DNA from: Streptantibioticus parmotrematis
Lineage (GTDB): Bacteria > Actinomycetota > Actinomycetes > Streptomycetales > Streptomycetaceae
Direction of reading: 5' to 3'
Length of the DNA stretch: 64,000 nucleotides
Assembly: GCF_019890615.1 (NCBI RefSeq)
Contig: NZ_JAINVZ010000004.1
Location: 413,199-477,198, forward strand
The position numbers and the translations under genes are program-made. This document shows positions 8,242 through 18,330 of this stretch, in pieces (position 1 is the first letter of the stretch; each line of letters begins with the position of its first letter). The notes beneath the pieces are model-generated. The model saw nothing but the letters and a program-made list of their open reading frames with translations, did no database searches and was not told the origin of the DNA.

Positions 8242-9189
8242 ATGAGTCTTCGTCAGTTCGAGTACGCCCTGGCGGTGGCCGAGGAGGGCTCGGTGACGGC
8301 GGCGGCTGAGGTGCTGCACGTCGCCCAGCCGTCGGTGTCCCAGCAGATCCGCGGCCTGGAGCGGGAGCTCGGCGTGGAGCTGTTCGCCCGCACGCCGACC
8401 GGGCTCGTGCCCACCGTGGTCGGCCGCGTGTTCCTGCGGGAGGCGCAGAGCGCGGTGAACGCGGCGCGGCGGGCGCGGGCGGCGGCCCGGGCCGGTGCCG
8501 ACGAGCTGGTGGGCGAGCTGGTGGTGGCGGTGCAGATGGGCTTCGGCACGCGGCAGCTACCGGGTGCGCTGAGCGCGCTGCGGCGCCGCTTCCCGCGGCT
8601 GGAGGTCACCGTCTTCGAGGAGCCGAGCTCCGCCGAGCTGGAGCGGCTGGGGCGCCGGGGCGCGCTGGACCTCGCCCTGATGGCGGCGTGCGAACGGACT
8701 CCCGCCGACGCCCACCACCTCGGGGACGAGGAGTTCGTCGTGGTCCTGGGCGCCGGGCACTCGCTTCTCGGCGCGGACCGGGTCGCACTGCGCGACCTCT
8801 CGCGGGAGCCGTGGGTGAGGTTCGACCGGGACAGCGCGCTGGACGGCGTGCTGCTGGAGGTGCTGCGGGAGAACGAGATGACCCCGGCCACCGCCGCCCG
8901 CGTGTCCCAGACGGCGACGGCCGTGCGCTGGGCCGCCCACGGGCTGGGGGTGACGCTCGTTCCGGCCTCCGCGGTGCCGCACGGTCACGAGCACCTCGTG
9001 CGCCTGGTGTCCCCGGCGGTGTCCCAGCCCGTCATCGCCGTGCTCCGGAACGACGCGGGACCGGCGGAGACGGCACTGCTCGCATTCCTGCGCCAGGAGA
9101 CCTGGCCCGAAATCCTTTCTCCCTTCGCCTGCACCCTGGAGGCCGAAGAAGCAGCGAGCATGAAATCCGCAGAATTCCTCGTACGGTGA
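8242..9189 (+). CDS. LysR-family transcriptional regulator
   Basis: LysR-type regulator of 315 residues. The winged helix-turn-helix occupies residues 1-60 (MSLRQFEYALAVAEEGSVTA, HVAQPSVSQQIRGLERELG, ELFARTPTGLVPT). The effector-binding periplasmic-binding-like domain occupies ~90-300, with GELVVAVQMGFGTRQLPGAL at its first strand. The ATG at 8242 follows GGGAGC. It is convergent with an SDR gene and divergent from the XRE gene. The target is unknown; the SDR promoter region with two strong palindromes (10050-10119) is a candidate. Confidence 0.9.
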   Translation: MSLRQFEYALAVAEEGSVTAAAEVLHVAQPSVSQQIRGLERELGVELFARTPTGLVPTVVGRVFLREAQSAVNAARRARAAARAGADELVGELVVAVQMGFGTRQLPGALSALRRRFPRLEVTVFEEPSSAELERLGRRGALDLALMAACERTPADAHHLGDEEFVVVLGAGHSLLGADRVALRDLSREPWVRFDRDSALDGVLLEVLRENEMTPATAARVSQTATAVRWAAHGLGVTLVPASAVPHGHEHLVRLVSPAVSQPVIAVLRNDAGPAETALLAFLRQETWPEILSPFACTLEAEEAASMKSAEFLVR

Positions 9190-9223
9190 AACGGCGTTCC
9201 GCGATTCCGGAGTTCCGCCGCCG

Positions 9224-10000
9224 TCACCCTCGGGGGAATTCGCCGCCGTCCACGACGAGGCTGCTTCCGGTCAGCCAGCTCGCCCGGCCGGACACGAGGA
9301 AGAGCACCGCGTGGGCGATGTCGTCGGGCCGTCCCTCGCGGCCCAGGGGCACGGTGTCGTCGGCGCCGGTCCGCCCCGGCGCCGTGTCCAGGCGCGCCCA
9401 CTGCTCCCGGGTCGCCTCGCCGCCGGGGGTGGCGACCCTGCCGGGGGTCACGGTGTTGACCCGGACCCCGAACGGGGCCAGTTCCAGGGCCAGTCCACGG
9501 CTGTAGTTCTCCAACGCCGCCTTCGCCGCCGTGTAGTGGAGGAACGGCCCCATGGGCGTGTGGACCGCGGCCGACGAGACGTGCACGATCGCCCCCGAAC
9601 GCCGCTCCCGCATCCCCGGCACCAGCAGCGCGTCAAGTCGCACCGACGCGAGGTAGTTCAGGTCCAGTGCCTCCTGCCACTCCTCGTCGGGAATGGCCGC
9701 GGCGTCCTGGTACGGCCGCGCCCCACCCGCGTTGTGGACCACGATGTCCACCCCGCCGAGCACCTCCCGCGCGGTGGCGGCGAGCGCCTGCGCCCCGGCC
9801 CGGGTCCGCACGTCGGCCTCGACGAAGGCGGCCCCTTCCGGCACCGTGCTCGTCGCCGACCTCGCGGTCGTGAGCACTTCGGCACCGGCGTCCAGGAGTT
9901 GCCGCACGACAGCGGCTCCGATACCGCGCGAACCGCCCGTCACCAGGGCCCGCTTTCCTTCGAGTTCCCGTGTTCCCGATACGTTCTCGGTCGTGGTCAT
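9224..10000 (-). CDS. SDR-family oxidoreductase
   Basis: Classical short-chain dehydrogenase/reductase of 258 residues. The cofactor motif is TGGSRGIG (residues ~20-27), NAG occurs in VVHNAGGA, the catalytic Ser is in IVHVSSAAVH, and Tyr/Lys in YTAAKAALE. The C-terminus SWLTGSSLVVDGGEFPRG is the usual SDR end. An acidic residue after strand 2 is absent (TTARSATS), which suggests NADPH preference. The substrate is unknown. The ATG at 10000 follows GGTGGG. The gene is transcribed from a 367-bp region that also precedes the MerR-PP2C gene. Confidence 0.9.
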   Translation of the reverse strand: MTTTENVSGTRELEGKRALVTGGSRGIGAAVVRQLLDAGAEVLTTARSATSTVPEGAAFVEADVRTRAGAQALAATAREVLGGVDIVVHNAGGARPYQDAAAIPDEEWQEALDLNYLASVRLDALLVPGMRERRSGAIVHVSSAAVHTPMGPFLHYTAAKAALENYSRGLALELAPFGVRVNTVTPGRVATPGGEATREQWARLDTAPGRTGADDTVPLGREGRPDDIAHAVLFLVSGRASWLTGSSLVVDGGEFPRG

Positions 10001-10049
10001 CCCACCGGCCCTTTCGATCGCGTGAAATCCGCCCGGTCGAGCTGTTTCA

Positions 10050-10061
10050 CCGTACGTACGG
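10050..10061. promoter_or_regulatory. Perfect 12-bp palindrome CCGTACGTACGG
   Basis: Self-complementary site 50 bp upstream of the SDR start, flanked by TTTCA and AAAG. It has the look of a TetR-type operator; the cognate regulator is not obvious in the window. Confidence 0.5.
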
Positions 10062-10096
10062 AAAGGAACGCGCGGCAAAGACGAATAAGCAGCGGG

Positions 10097-10119
10097 CGCC
10101 ATAGGAGATCCCTATGGCG
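10097..10119. promoter_or_regulatory. 23-bp inverted repeat upstream of the SDR gene
   Basis: CGCCATAGG-AGATC-CCTATGGCG, perfect 9-bp arms, about 97 bp before the SDR start codon. It is a strong candidate operator. Confidence 0.6.
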
Positions 10120-10282
10120 TTCCGGCCCCTCCGCCGGTGCGAATGCGTCCCGTTGTCCCGTTGTCCCGTTGGTCCGAGGGCGGGAACCCCGCCGTCGGGC
10201 GCGTGGCATCTCACGGAGTGCGGCGGGCGCCGCGCGGCGTACCGCGGCACCCGGCGCACCGCGGGGTGTACCGCGGCCGTGG

Positions 10283-10313
10283 TTGACCTTGCCCTTGGGG
10301 CAGACCGCAGCAT
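10283..10313 (+). promoter_or_regulatory. MerR-type promoter with 19-bp spacer
   Basis: TTGACC (10283-10288) and CAGCAT (10308-10313) are separated by exactly 19 bp, and the spacer contains the dyad TGCCC-TTG-GGGCA. An overlong spacer with a central dyad is the hallmark of MerR-activated promoters. It lies 55 bp before the MerR-PP2C start codon. Confidence 0.6.
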
Positions 10314-10367
10314 CGAGGGCGCCGGAGGTCGTGAAGGGGCCGTCCGGCGACGAGGAGGGCACGGCAC

Positions 10368-11441
10368 ATGGAACTGCTGACCATCGGGGCGTTCGCCCGG
10401 GCCTCACGGCTGTCGGCCAAGGCACTGCGGCTCTACGACGAGCTGGGGCTGCTGGTCCCGGCCCGCGTCGACCCGGTCAGCGGCTACCGGCTCTACGACC
10501 CGGCGCAGCTGCCCCGGGCCCGGCTGGTGGCCTGGCTGCGGCGGCTCGGGATGCCACTGGCCCGGATCCGGTCCGTCTGCGGGCTCGACGCGGCCGGCGC
10601 CGCGGCCGAGGTGCGCGCGTACTGGGCCGAGGTCGAGGCGGCCACCGCCGAGCGACGCGATCTGGCCGCCTTCCTCGTCTCCCACCTGTCCCACGAGGAG
10701 GCACCCGTGTCCGCACCGTCCATCACGTCCCCGTACGCCATCCGCTACGCCGCCCTGTCCGACGCCGGGCGGGTCCGCGAGAGCAATCAGGACACCGCCT
10801 ACGCCGGGTCCCGCCTGCTGGCGGTCGCCGACGGCTTCGGCCCCTCCGGCGGTCCGGCGAGCGCCGCGGCCGTCCAGGCCCTGCGCCGCCTGGAGTCCGG
10901 TGACGGGCTGCCCGCGGGCGGCCTGCTCGACGCGCTGCACGACGCGGTCGAGGAAGCCGGGCGGGCCGTGCGCGACGCCACCGGGGGCGACACCGAGGCG
11001 GGCACCACGCTCACCGCGATGCTGCTGGACGGCTCACGCCTCGCGCTGGTCCACATCGGCGACAGCCGCGCGTACCTGCTGCGCGACGGCGGGTTGTTCC
11101 GCGTCACGACCGACCACACGCTCGTGCAGTCCCTGCTCGACGAGGGGCGGCTGACCGAGGAGGAGGCCGCCTCGCACCCGCAGGCGTCGCTGCTGCTGCG
11201 GGCGCTGTACGAGGGCGGCGACCCGACCCCGCAGCTGCGGCTGCACGACGCCCTGCCCGGGGACCGCTATCTGCTGTGCTCGGACGGGCTGTCGCGGGTG
11301 GTCGCGTCGCGGGAGATCGAACGGGTGCTGCGCGCCTGCGACGAACCGCGGCAGGCGGTGCTCGACCTGGTCGCCGCGGCGAACCGCGCGGGCGGGCCGG
11401 ACAACGTGAGCTGCGTCGTCGCGGACGTGGTCGAGGCGTAG
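10368..11441 (+). CDS. MerR DNA-binding domain fused to PP2C phosphatase domain
   Basis: Protein of 357 residues with an unusual architecture. Residues 1-~70 are a MerR-type winged helix (LLTIGAFARASRLSAKALRL, YDELGLLVPARVD, GYRLYD), followed by a short dimerisation helix. Residues ~120-355 are a PPM/PP2C Ser/Thr phosphatase: RESNQDTAYAG and VADGFG (metal Asp), HIGDSRAYLLRDG, LCSDGLSRV and PDNVSCVVADV. The canonical GMGGH segment is altered (GFGPSGG), so activity is not certain. It may couple dephosphorylation to promoter control, for example of its own 19-bp-spacer promoter. No kinase lies beside it. The ATG at 10368 follows a purine tract (GAGGAGG). Confidence 0.88.
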   Translation: MELLTIGAFARASRLSAKALRLYDELGLLVPARVDPVSGYRLYDPAQLPRARLVAWLRRLGMPLARIRSVCGLDAAGAAAEVRAYWAEVEAATAERRDLAAFLVSHLSHEEAPVSAPSITSPYAIRYAALSDAGRVRESNQDTAYAGSRLLAVADGFGPSGGPASAAAVQALRRLESGDGLPAGGLLDALHDAVEEAGRAVRDATGGDTEAGTTLTAMLLDGSRLALVHIGDSRAYLLRDGGLFRVTTDHTLVQSLLDEGRLTEEEAASHPQASLLLRALYEGGDPTPQLRLHDALPGDRYLLCSDGLSRVVASREIERVLRACDEPRQAVLDLVAAANRAGGPDNVSCVVADVVEA

Positions 11442-11478
11442 GCCACGCGGCCCCGGCGGGAGTGTCAGAGGCGAGCAC

Positions 11479-11484
11479 TAGGGT
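11479..11484 (+). promoter_or_regulatory. Putative -10 of the methyltransferase at 11492
   Basis: TAGGGT, 7 bases before the ATG; no Shine-Dalgarno sequence, so a leaderless transcript is likely. Confidence 0.45.
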
Positions 11485-11491
11485 CTGCCTC

Positions 11492-12175
11492 ATGACCGAG
11501 ACCACCGCCGGGGCCGACCCGGCCGCGACCCCGGAGGCACCCCGATTCCTCGCCCGGGCACGGGAGTTCTACGACGCCGTGGCCGAGGACTACGTCGCCC
11601 GCTTCCGGGACGAGTTGCCGCAACGGCCCTGGGACCGGGCCGCGCTCGGGGTGTTCGCCGAGGGCGTGCTCGCGAACGGGGGCGGGCCCGTCGCGGACGT
11701 CGGCTGCGGGCCCGGACGGCTGACCGGGACGCTGCGCTCGCTCGGGCTCGACGTGTTCGGGGTGGACCTCTCCCCCGCCATGCTCGCCCTGGCCCGCGAG
11801 GCCCACCCCGACGTGCGGTTCACCGAGGGGTCGATGACCGCGCTCGACGTGGCGGACGGCTCGCTGGGCGGGCTCGTCGCCTGGTACTCCGTGATCCACG
11901 TGCCCCCGGCGCGCCACCCGGAGGTCTTCGCCGGGTTCCACCGGGCGCTCGCCCCGGGCGGCCGGCTCCAACTCGCCTTCCAGGTGGGCGAGGAGCCGTT
12001 CAGGGTGACCGAGCCGTTCGGCCGCCCGGTGGCGCTGGACTTCCACCGCATGGAACCGGAACGCGTACGCATACAGCTGGCGGACGCGGGCTTCGCCGTC
12101 GAGGCCGTCGTCGTACGGGAGGCGACCGGGACCGAGCGCGTCCCGCAGGCGTACGTGCTGGCCCGCAAGCCCTGA
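11492..12175 (+). CDS. Class I SAM-dependent methyltransferase
   Basis: Methyltransferase of 227 residues (Methyltransf_11/25 type). Motif I is VADVGCGPGRLTGTL, the strand-2 Asp is in VFGVDLSPAML, and motif IV is LGGLVAWYSVIHVP, followed by FHRALAPGGRLQLAF. The N-terminus contains YDAVAEDYVARFRDEL, common in small-molecule methyltransferases. The substrate is unknown. It starts 50 bp after the MerR-PP2C stop with its own -10-like element. The stop codon region is repeated downstream. Confidence 0.9.
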   Translation: MTETTAGADPAATPEAPRFLARAREFYDAVAEDYVARFRDELPQRPWDRAALGVFAEGVLANGGGPVADVGCGPGRLTGTLRSLGLDVFGVDLSPAMLALAREAHPDVRFTEGSMTALDVADGSLGGLVAWYSVIHVPPARHPEVFAGFHRALAPGGRLQLAFQVGEEPFRVTEPFGRPVALDFHRMEPERVRIQLADAGFAVEAVVVREATGTERVPQAYVLARKP

Positions 12176-12240
12176 CCGCGTGCCGTAAGCCCTGACCGCG
12201 GGCCTTGGACCCCGACCGCGCAGACCTGACCGCGTCCCGT
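12167..12240 (+). repeat. 20-bp repeat across the methyltransferase stop codon
   Basis: AAGCCCTGACCGCG at 12167 (containing the stop TGA) and again at 12187. Two degenerate CCTGACCGCG-like copies follow to about 12234. Confidence 0.8.
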
Positions 12241-12260
12241 CGCCCCCCGACGCGATCCGC

Positions 12261-13187
12261 CTACCCCCGCGCCATCACCCCGTCCAGCGCGGCGAGTTGG
12301 CCTGACGTCAGCCGCAGCGCGCCCGCCGCGACGTTCTCGGTGAGGTGGTCGAGGCTGCCGGTGCCGGGGATGGCCAGGACGTGCGGTCCCCGGTGCAGGG
12401 TCCAGGCCAGGCGGACCTGGGCGGGCGTGGCGTCGTGGGCCCGGGCGACCGCGAGCACGGTCTCGTTCTCCCGCCGCGTCACGCCCGCCTCCTTGCCCTC
12501 GCCCGCGATCGCGTAGAACGGCACGAAGGCGATGCCCAGTTCACCGCAGGCGCGCAGCAGCGGGTCGGCTTCGCGGGTGTCGAGGCCGTAGGGGTTCTGG
12601 ACGCAGACGACCGGGGCGATGGCGCGGGCCGCGGTGAGGTGGTCGACGGTGACATTGGATATGCCGAGGTGGCGGATCAGTCCCGCGTCACGCAGCGCGG
12701 CCAGCGCCCCGAAGGCCTCGGCGAACGCCTCGACGCCCTCGCTCCTGCGGATGCGCAGGTTGACCACGTCGAGGTGGTCGCGGCCCAGCTGGCGCAGGTT
12801 CTCCTCGACCTGGCCGCGCAGTTGCGCCGGGCTCGCCCAGTGCCAGTCGCCGGACGGGTCGCGGCCGGGGCCGACCTTGGTGGTGATGACCAGGTCGTCC
12901 GGGTACGGGGCGAGCGCGCTGTTGATCAGTTCGTTGGCGGAGCGCAGGGCGGAGAAGTAGAAGGCGGCGGTGTCGACGTGGTTGACGCCCAGCTCGACCG
13001 CGCGCCGCAGCACGGCGATCGCCCGCCCCCGGTCACTGGGCACGCCCCGGTCGAACGGCCCGCTGCCCGTGGTGCGCATGGCGCCGTAGCCGATCCGGTG
13101 CACGGTCAGGTCGCCGAGCCGCCAAGTGCCTGCGGCGTCGGCGGTGACGGGAGCGGAGGCCTGCTGGGCGCGAGCGGGGCGTGTCAC
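12261..13187 (-). CDS. Aldo/keto reductase
   Basis: AKR-superfamily NAD(P)H oxidoreductase of 308 residues. The barrel signature includes IGYGAMRTTG, NHVDTAAFYFS (catalytic Asp and Tyr), VITTKVGPG (Lys) and IRHLGISNVT. The usual tetrad His of the D-Y-K-H set is not seen in LDVVNLRIRRSE, a feature shared with YdbC-like AKRs as far as I recall. The GTG start overlaps the stop of the isochorismatase-like gene by 4 bp (GTGA at 13187-13184), so the two are translationally coupled. This suggests a shared small-carbonyl substrate. Confidence 0.9.
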   Translation of the reverse strand: MTRPARAQQASAPVTADAAGTWRLGDLTVHRIGYGAMRTTGSGPFDRGVPSDRGRAIAVLRRAVELGVNHVDTAAFYFSALRSANELINSALAPYPDDLVITTKVGPGRDPSGDWHWASPAQLRGQVEENLRQLGRDHLDVVNLRIRRSEGVEAFAEAFGALAALRDAGLIRHLGISNVTVDHLTAARAIAPVVCVQNPYGLDTREADPLLRACGELGIAFVPFYAIAGEGKEAGVTRRENETVLAVARAHDATPAQVRLAWTLHRGPHVLAIPGTGSLDHLTENVAAGALRLTSGQLAALDGVMARG

Positions 13188-13786
13188 TTCGCCGTGCCGA
13201 GGACGTAGGGCAGTTCCGCGACGCCGACGACGTCGGCCTGGCGCGGGAAGACGTCCTCCATCAGCACCTCGTGGGCGCGCGCCGACGGGTCGGCGCAGCC
13301 GTCGGAGAGCACCAGCAGCCGGTAGTCGCGGTCGCTCGCGTCGCGGATCGTGGACAGCACGACGCCGCTGGTGGAGATCCCGGCGAGCACGAGGGTGTCG
13401 ATGTCCCGCCGGGACAGCTGCTCGTGCAGGTCGGTGGTGGAGAAGGCGCCGACGCGGGTCTTGCGGACCACGATGTCGCCGTCCCGCGGGGCGAGTTCGC
13501 CGACCACCGCGCTGCCCGGGCCCTCCGCGGGCAGCCCGCCGGCGGCCGCGTACCCGGTGAACACCTTGTTCCGCGCGGGCACCGCCGCCACCTCCTCGGG
13601 CGTGAAGCCGACCCGGACGTAGCCGACCGTCCCGCCCGCCGCGCGGACCGTGGCGATGGCGTCGGCCACCCGCCGCACCAGCGCACCGGACTCCTGCTCG
13701 TCCAGCCGCTCGACGATGAACGCCTGGAAGTCCATCACCAGCAACGCGGTCCTGCCCGGCTCGACCGTGGCGACGGAAGGGGTCAT
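13184..13786 (-). CDS. Isochorismatase-like hydrolase without the catalytic Cys
   Basis: Cysteine-hydrolase-fold protein of 200 residues (isochorismatase/nicotinamidase superfamily). Asp19 in LLVMDFQ and Lys109 in VVRKTRVGAF match two of the three catalytic residues. At the nucleophile position the sequence reads AGISTSGVVLST, with Val142 where Cys is expected. True isochorismatases also lack this Cys, so the protein may be an isochorismatase-type hydrolase or inactive as an amidase. The ATG at 13786 follows GGAGG. It is first in a two-gene operon with the aldo/keto reductase. Confidence 0.85.
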   Translation of the reverse strand: MTPSVATVEPGRTALLVMDFQAFIVERLDEQESGALVRRVADAIATVRAAGGTVGYVRVGFTPEEVAAVPARNKVFTGYAAAGGLPAEGPGSAVVGELAPRDGDIVVRKTRVGAFSTTDLHEQLSRRDIDTLVLAGISTSGVVLSTIRDASDRDYRLLVLSDGCADPSARAHEVLMEDVFPRQADVVGVAELPYVLGTAK

Positions 13787-13865
13787 GTGGGGCCTCCGAT
13801 GGGGGACGTCGGGTGTGCGGGACGCATGATCGACGCGAGCGACCCTACCTCCGCGCGGCCACGGG

Positions 13866-15125
13866 TCAGCGTTTCACCGCTCGCAGGATCACGAACTTCG
13901 GGTCCCCCACGACGAGTTCGCAGTCACCGAAGAGCCTGCGCAGGCGGATGTGGTAGCCGAGGTGGCGGTTGCCGACGACCCACAGCTCGCCGCCGGGGCG
14001 CAGCGCGCGCCGCGCGTCGGCGAACATGCGGCGCGCGGTGGTGTCCGTGGTGGCCCGGTGCGAGTGGAACGGCGGGTTGTTCAGCACCAGGTCCACGCTG
14101 TCCGGCTCAAGACCGGCGAGGCTGTCCGCCACCAGGAACCGCGCCCGCTCCCCCGCCGCTTCCTCGCCCGCGTTCGCGGTGAACGTGGCCCGCGCCGAGG
14201 CCACCGCCTGGTAGGACTCGTCGGTGAACGTGACGGTGGCACCGGGGTTGGCGAGCGCCGCGGCCGTGCCGACGACGCCGTTGCCGCAGCCGAGGTCCAC
14301 GATCCGGTCGGCGCCGGAGCGCTCGGGCAGGTGGTTCAGGAAGAAGCGGGTGCCGATGTCGAGGCGGTCGGCGCAGAAGATCCCGGCGTGGTTGACGACG
14401 GTCAGGCCGGAGGCGGCGCCCGCGTCGGAGGGCAGGACGTAGGAGCGCGGCCAGGGGTCGGCGGGCGCGGCGGCTCCGGACGCGGGTCCGGCGGCACTGG
14501 AAGCGGATTCGGCGGCTCCGGGAGCCGGTCCGGCGGCTCCGCCGGCTCTGGCAGCGGGACGCGGCGCGCAGAAGATCAGCCGTGCTTTCTTCACCGCCAG
14601 CGAGGTCCTGGTCGGGCCCAGCACGCGGTCGAAGAGCTTCAGGGTCGAGGTGTGGATCTCGCTGACCATGCCCGCGCCGACGATCACCGTGCCCTCGTGC
14701 ACGGAAGGCGCCAGCCGGATCAGCTGGTCCTCCAGCAGCGCCAGGCTCTTGGGCACCCGCACCAGCAGCACGCCGACGCGCGCGGGCGGCTCGTCCAGGG
14801 TGGAGCGCAGCGTCACGGCGTCGTCGGGGACGCCCGCGCGGCGCAGGTTGGCGCGGGTGGCGCACTGGGTGAGGTACGAGTCGGTGATCTGGACCGGCCG
14901 GGCGGCGGCGAGCGCGGTGACCAGCGCGCCCCAGCGGTCGCCGAGCGCGACGACGGCCCCGTCGGGACGGCCGGGGCAATCGGGGCCGTCGAGCCGGACG
15001 CCTTCGTCGCGCAGGTGCCGCAGCAGGTACTCGTCGGCGGCGTCCCAGGCCCGCAGGGTGTCGCGAGGGTCCTCGGGGAAGCGCGTCAGGTCGTACGCGC
15101 CCCAGCCGGTCGTGAAGCGGTTCAT
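13866..15125 (-). CDS. rlmG: RlmG/RsmC-like rRNA guanine-N2 methyltransferase
   Basis: Protein of 419 residues resembling RlmG (23S rRNA m2G1835 in E. coli). The degenerate N-terminal methyltransferase-like domain (residues 1-~190) precedes the catalytic domain. The catalytic domain has motif I VDLGCGNGVVGTAAAL and the N2-guanine methylase signature NNPPFHSHRA. A Gly/Ala/Pro/Ser-rich insert of ~35 residues (GAAGPAPGAAESASSAAG) links the two halves and is unlike enterobacterial RlmG. The ATG at 15125 has no clear ribosome-binding site; TTAGCCT lies 9 bases upstream. It is divergent from the hydrolase gene. The exact rRNA target is inferred. Confidence 0.8.
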   Translation of the reverse strand: MNRFTTGWGAYDLTRFPEDPRDTLRAWDAADEYLLRHLRDEGVRLDGPDCPGRPDGAVVALGDRWGALVTALAAARPVQITDSYLTQCATRANLRRAGVPDDAVTLRSTLDEPPARVGVLLVRVPKSLALLEDQLIRLAPSVHEGTVIVGAGMVSEIHTSTLKLFDRVLGPTRTSLAVKKARLIFCAPRPAARAGGAAGPAPGAAESASSAAGPASGAAAPADPWPRSYVLPSDAGAASGLTVVNHAGIFCADRLDIGTRFFLNHLPERSGADRIVDLGCGNGVVGTAAALANPGATVTFTDESYQAVASARATFTANAGEEAAGERARFLVADSLAGLEPDSVDLVLNNPPFHSHRATTDTTARRMFADARRALRPGGELWVVGNRHLGYHIRLRRLFGDCELVVGDPKFVILRAVKR

Positions 15126-15345
15126 CGTCCCGCCAGGCTAACCGAGCCGCGTCCGCGCCCCGAGCCACGCCCGTCCCGCCCGCGCCGTCACCGCTCCGGT
15201 TCCTCGGCAGCACCGCGCCCGCGGCAGCCCCACCCCCGCCGGCCTGCCCGCTTGGGCTCCCCCATGCCGGGGGCCGTGCCCGCCTTGCCCTGACCAATGC
15301 CTGTGCTTTGCCCGTCGCGGTGTGGTCGCGGCCGCGCAACCGCTG

Positions 15346-15351
15346 TAGCTT
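15346..15351 (+). promoter_or_regulatory. Putative -10 of the hydrolase at 15359
   Basis: TAGCTT, 7 bases before the ATG; no Shine-Dalgarno sequence. In the same intergenic region a GC-rich imperfect hairpin lies near 15250-15280. Confidence 0.4.
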
Positions 15352-15358
15352 CGCGGCC

Positions 15359-16055
15359 ATGGACCTGCGCATGATCGATGCCGGAGGAATCCGGTTGGCC
15401 TGCCGGGTGTCGGGCGACCCTGGCGGGCCGCCGGTGGTGCTGCTGCACGCGCTCGGCGAGGACGGTTCCGACTGGGCGGTGGTGGCCGAGGAACTGGGCC
15501 GCCGTCACCGGGTGTTCGTGCCCGACCTGCGCGGCCACGGGCGCAGCGACCGCCCGGGGCAGTACGCGTTCGAGCTGATGCGCGACGACCTGGGCGCGCT
15601 GCTGGACGCCCTGCGCGTGGAACGGCCGACGCTGGTCGGGCACTCGATGGGCGGCGTCGTCGCGTACCTCTACGCGGCCAAGCACCCCGACCGGGTGGAA
15701 CGCCTCGTGCTGGAGGACACCCCGCCGCCGTTCCCGCGCGACACCGCGACCCCGCAACACCCGGACGGTGAACCGGACTTCGACTGGGACGCGGTGACCG
15801 CCACGCACGCCCAGCTGGCCCGGCCGCCGGCGGACTGGCCGGCCGCACTGGAGGCGATCACCGCGCCGACGCTGTTCGTGGCGGGCGGATCGCGCAGCCA
15901 TGTGCCCCAGGACCGGATAGCCGAGATGGCCCGCCGGGTCGCGGACAGCCGCCTGGTCACCATCCCGTGCGGCCACCGGGTGCACGCGTGCCGCCCGGAG
16001 GACTTCACCGCCACCCTGAACGGCTTCCTCCCGGACGGAACGCGCCACCCCCATC

Positions 16056-16060
<5 letters not shown>
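15359..16060 (+). CDS. Alpha/beta-fold hydrolase
   Basis: Serine hydrolase-type protein of 233 residues. It has the oxyanion segment VVLLHALGEDGSDW, the strand-4 segment VFVPDLRGHGRSDRPG, the nucleophile elbow GHSMGG and a C-terminal IPCGHRVHACRPEDF with the probable catalytic His. The Asp of the triad is probably within the region after TLFVAGGSRSHVP. The compact size and lack of a signal peptide indicate a cytosolic esterase, lactonase or dehalogenase-type enzyme; the substrate is unknown. The ATG at 15359 was chosen. It is convergent with asd across three short palindromes. Confidence 0.88.
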
Positions 16061-18183
<2,123 letters not shown>

Positions 18184-18330
18184 GCCGCGAGCCTCGCGCA
18201 GGCGGACGCTTCAGGTCCAGTTAATTGATCTGCGGGACACGACTAAGCAACGCTAAGACGTGCCCCCGCTGAGAACGTGCCCCCCGTTCATTCGTCGTTC
18301 ATTCGTCCGGCGGCGTCCCACGAGGGACGC

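Larger units (their letters stand above)
10001..10367. other. Regulatory intergenic region between SDR and MerR-PP2C genes
   Basis: 367 bp without a supported gene. It holds two perfect palindromes near the SDR start, a triple CGTTGTCC-like repeat near 10150, repeated GTACCGCGG blocks near 10240-10280 and a MerR-type promoter at 10283-10313. Confidence 0.7.

Noticed and set aside
8242..13786. The accessory genes considered as a genomic island
   Set aside because: Base composition and codon bias match the flanks, and no integrase, tRNA end or direct-repeat boundary is visible.
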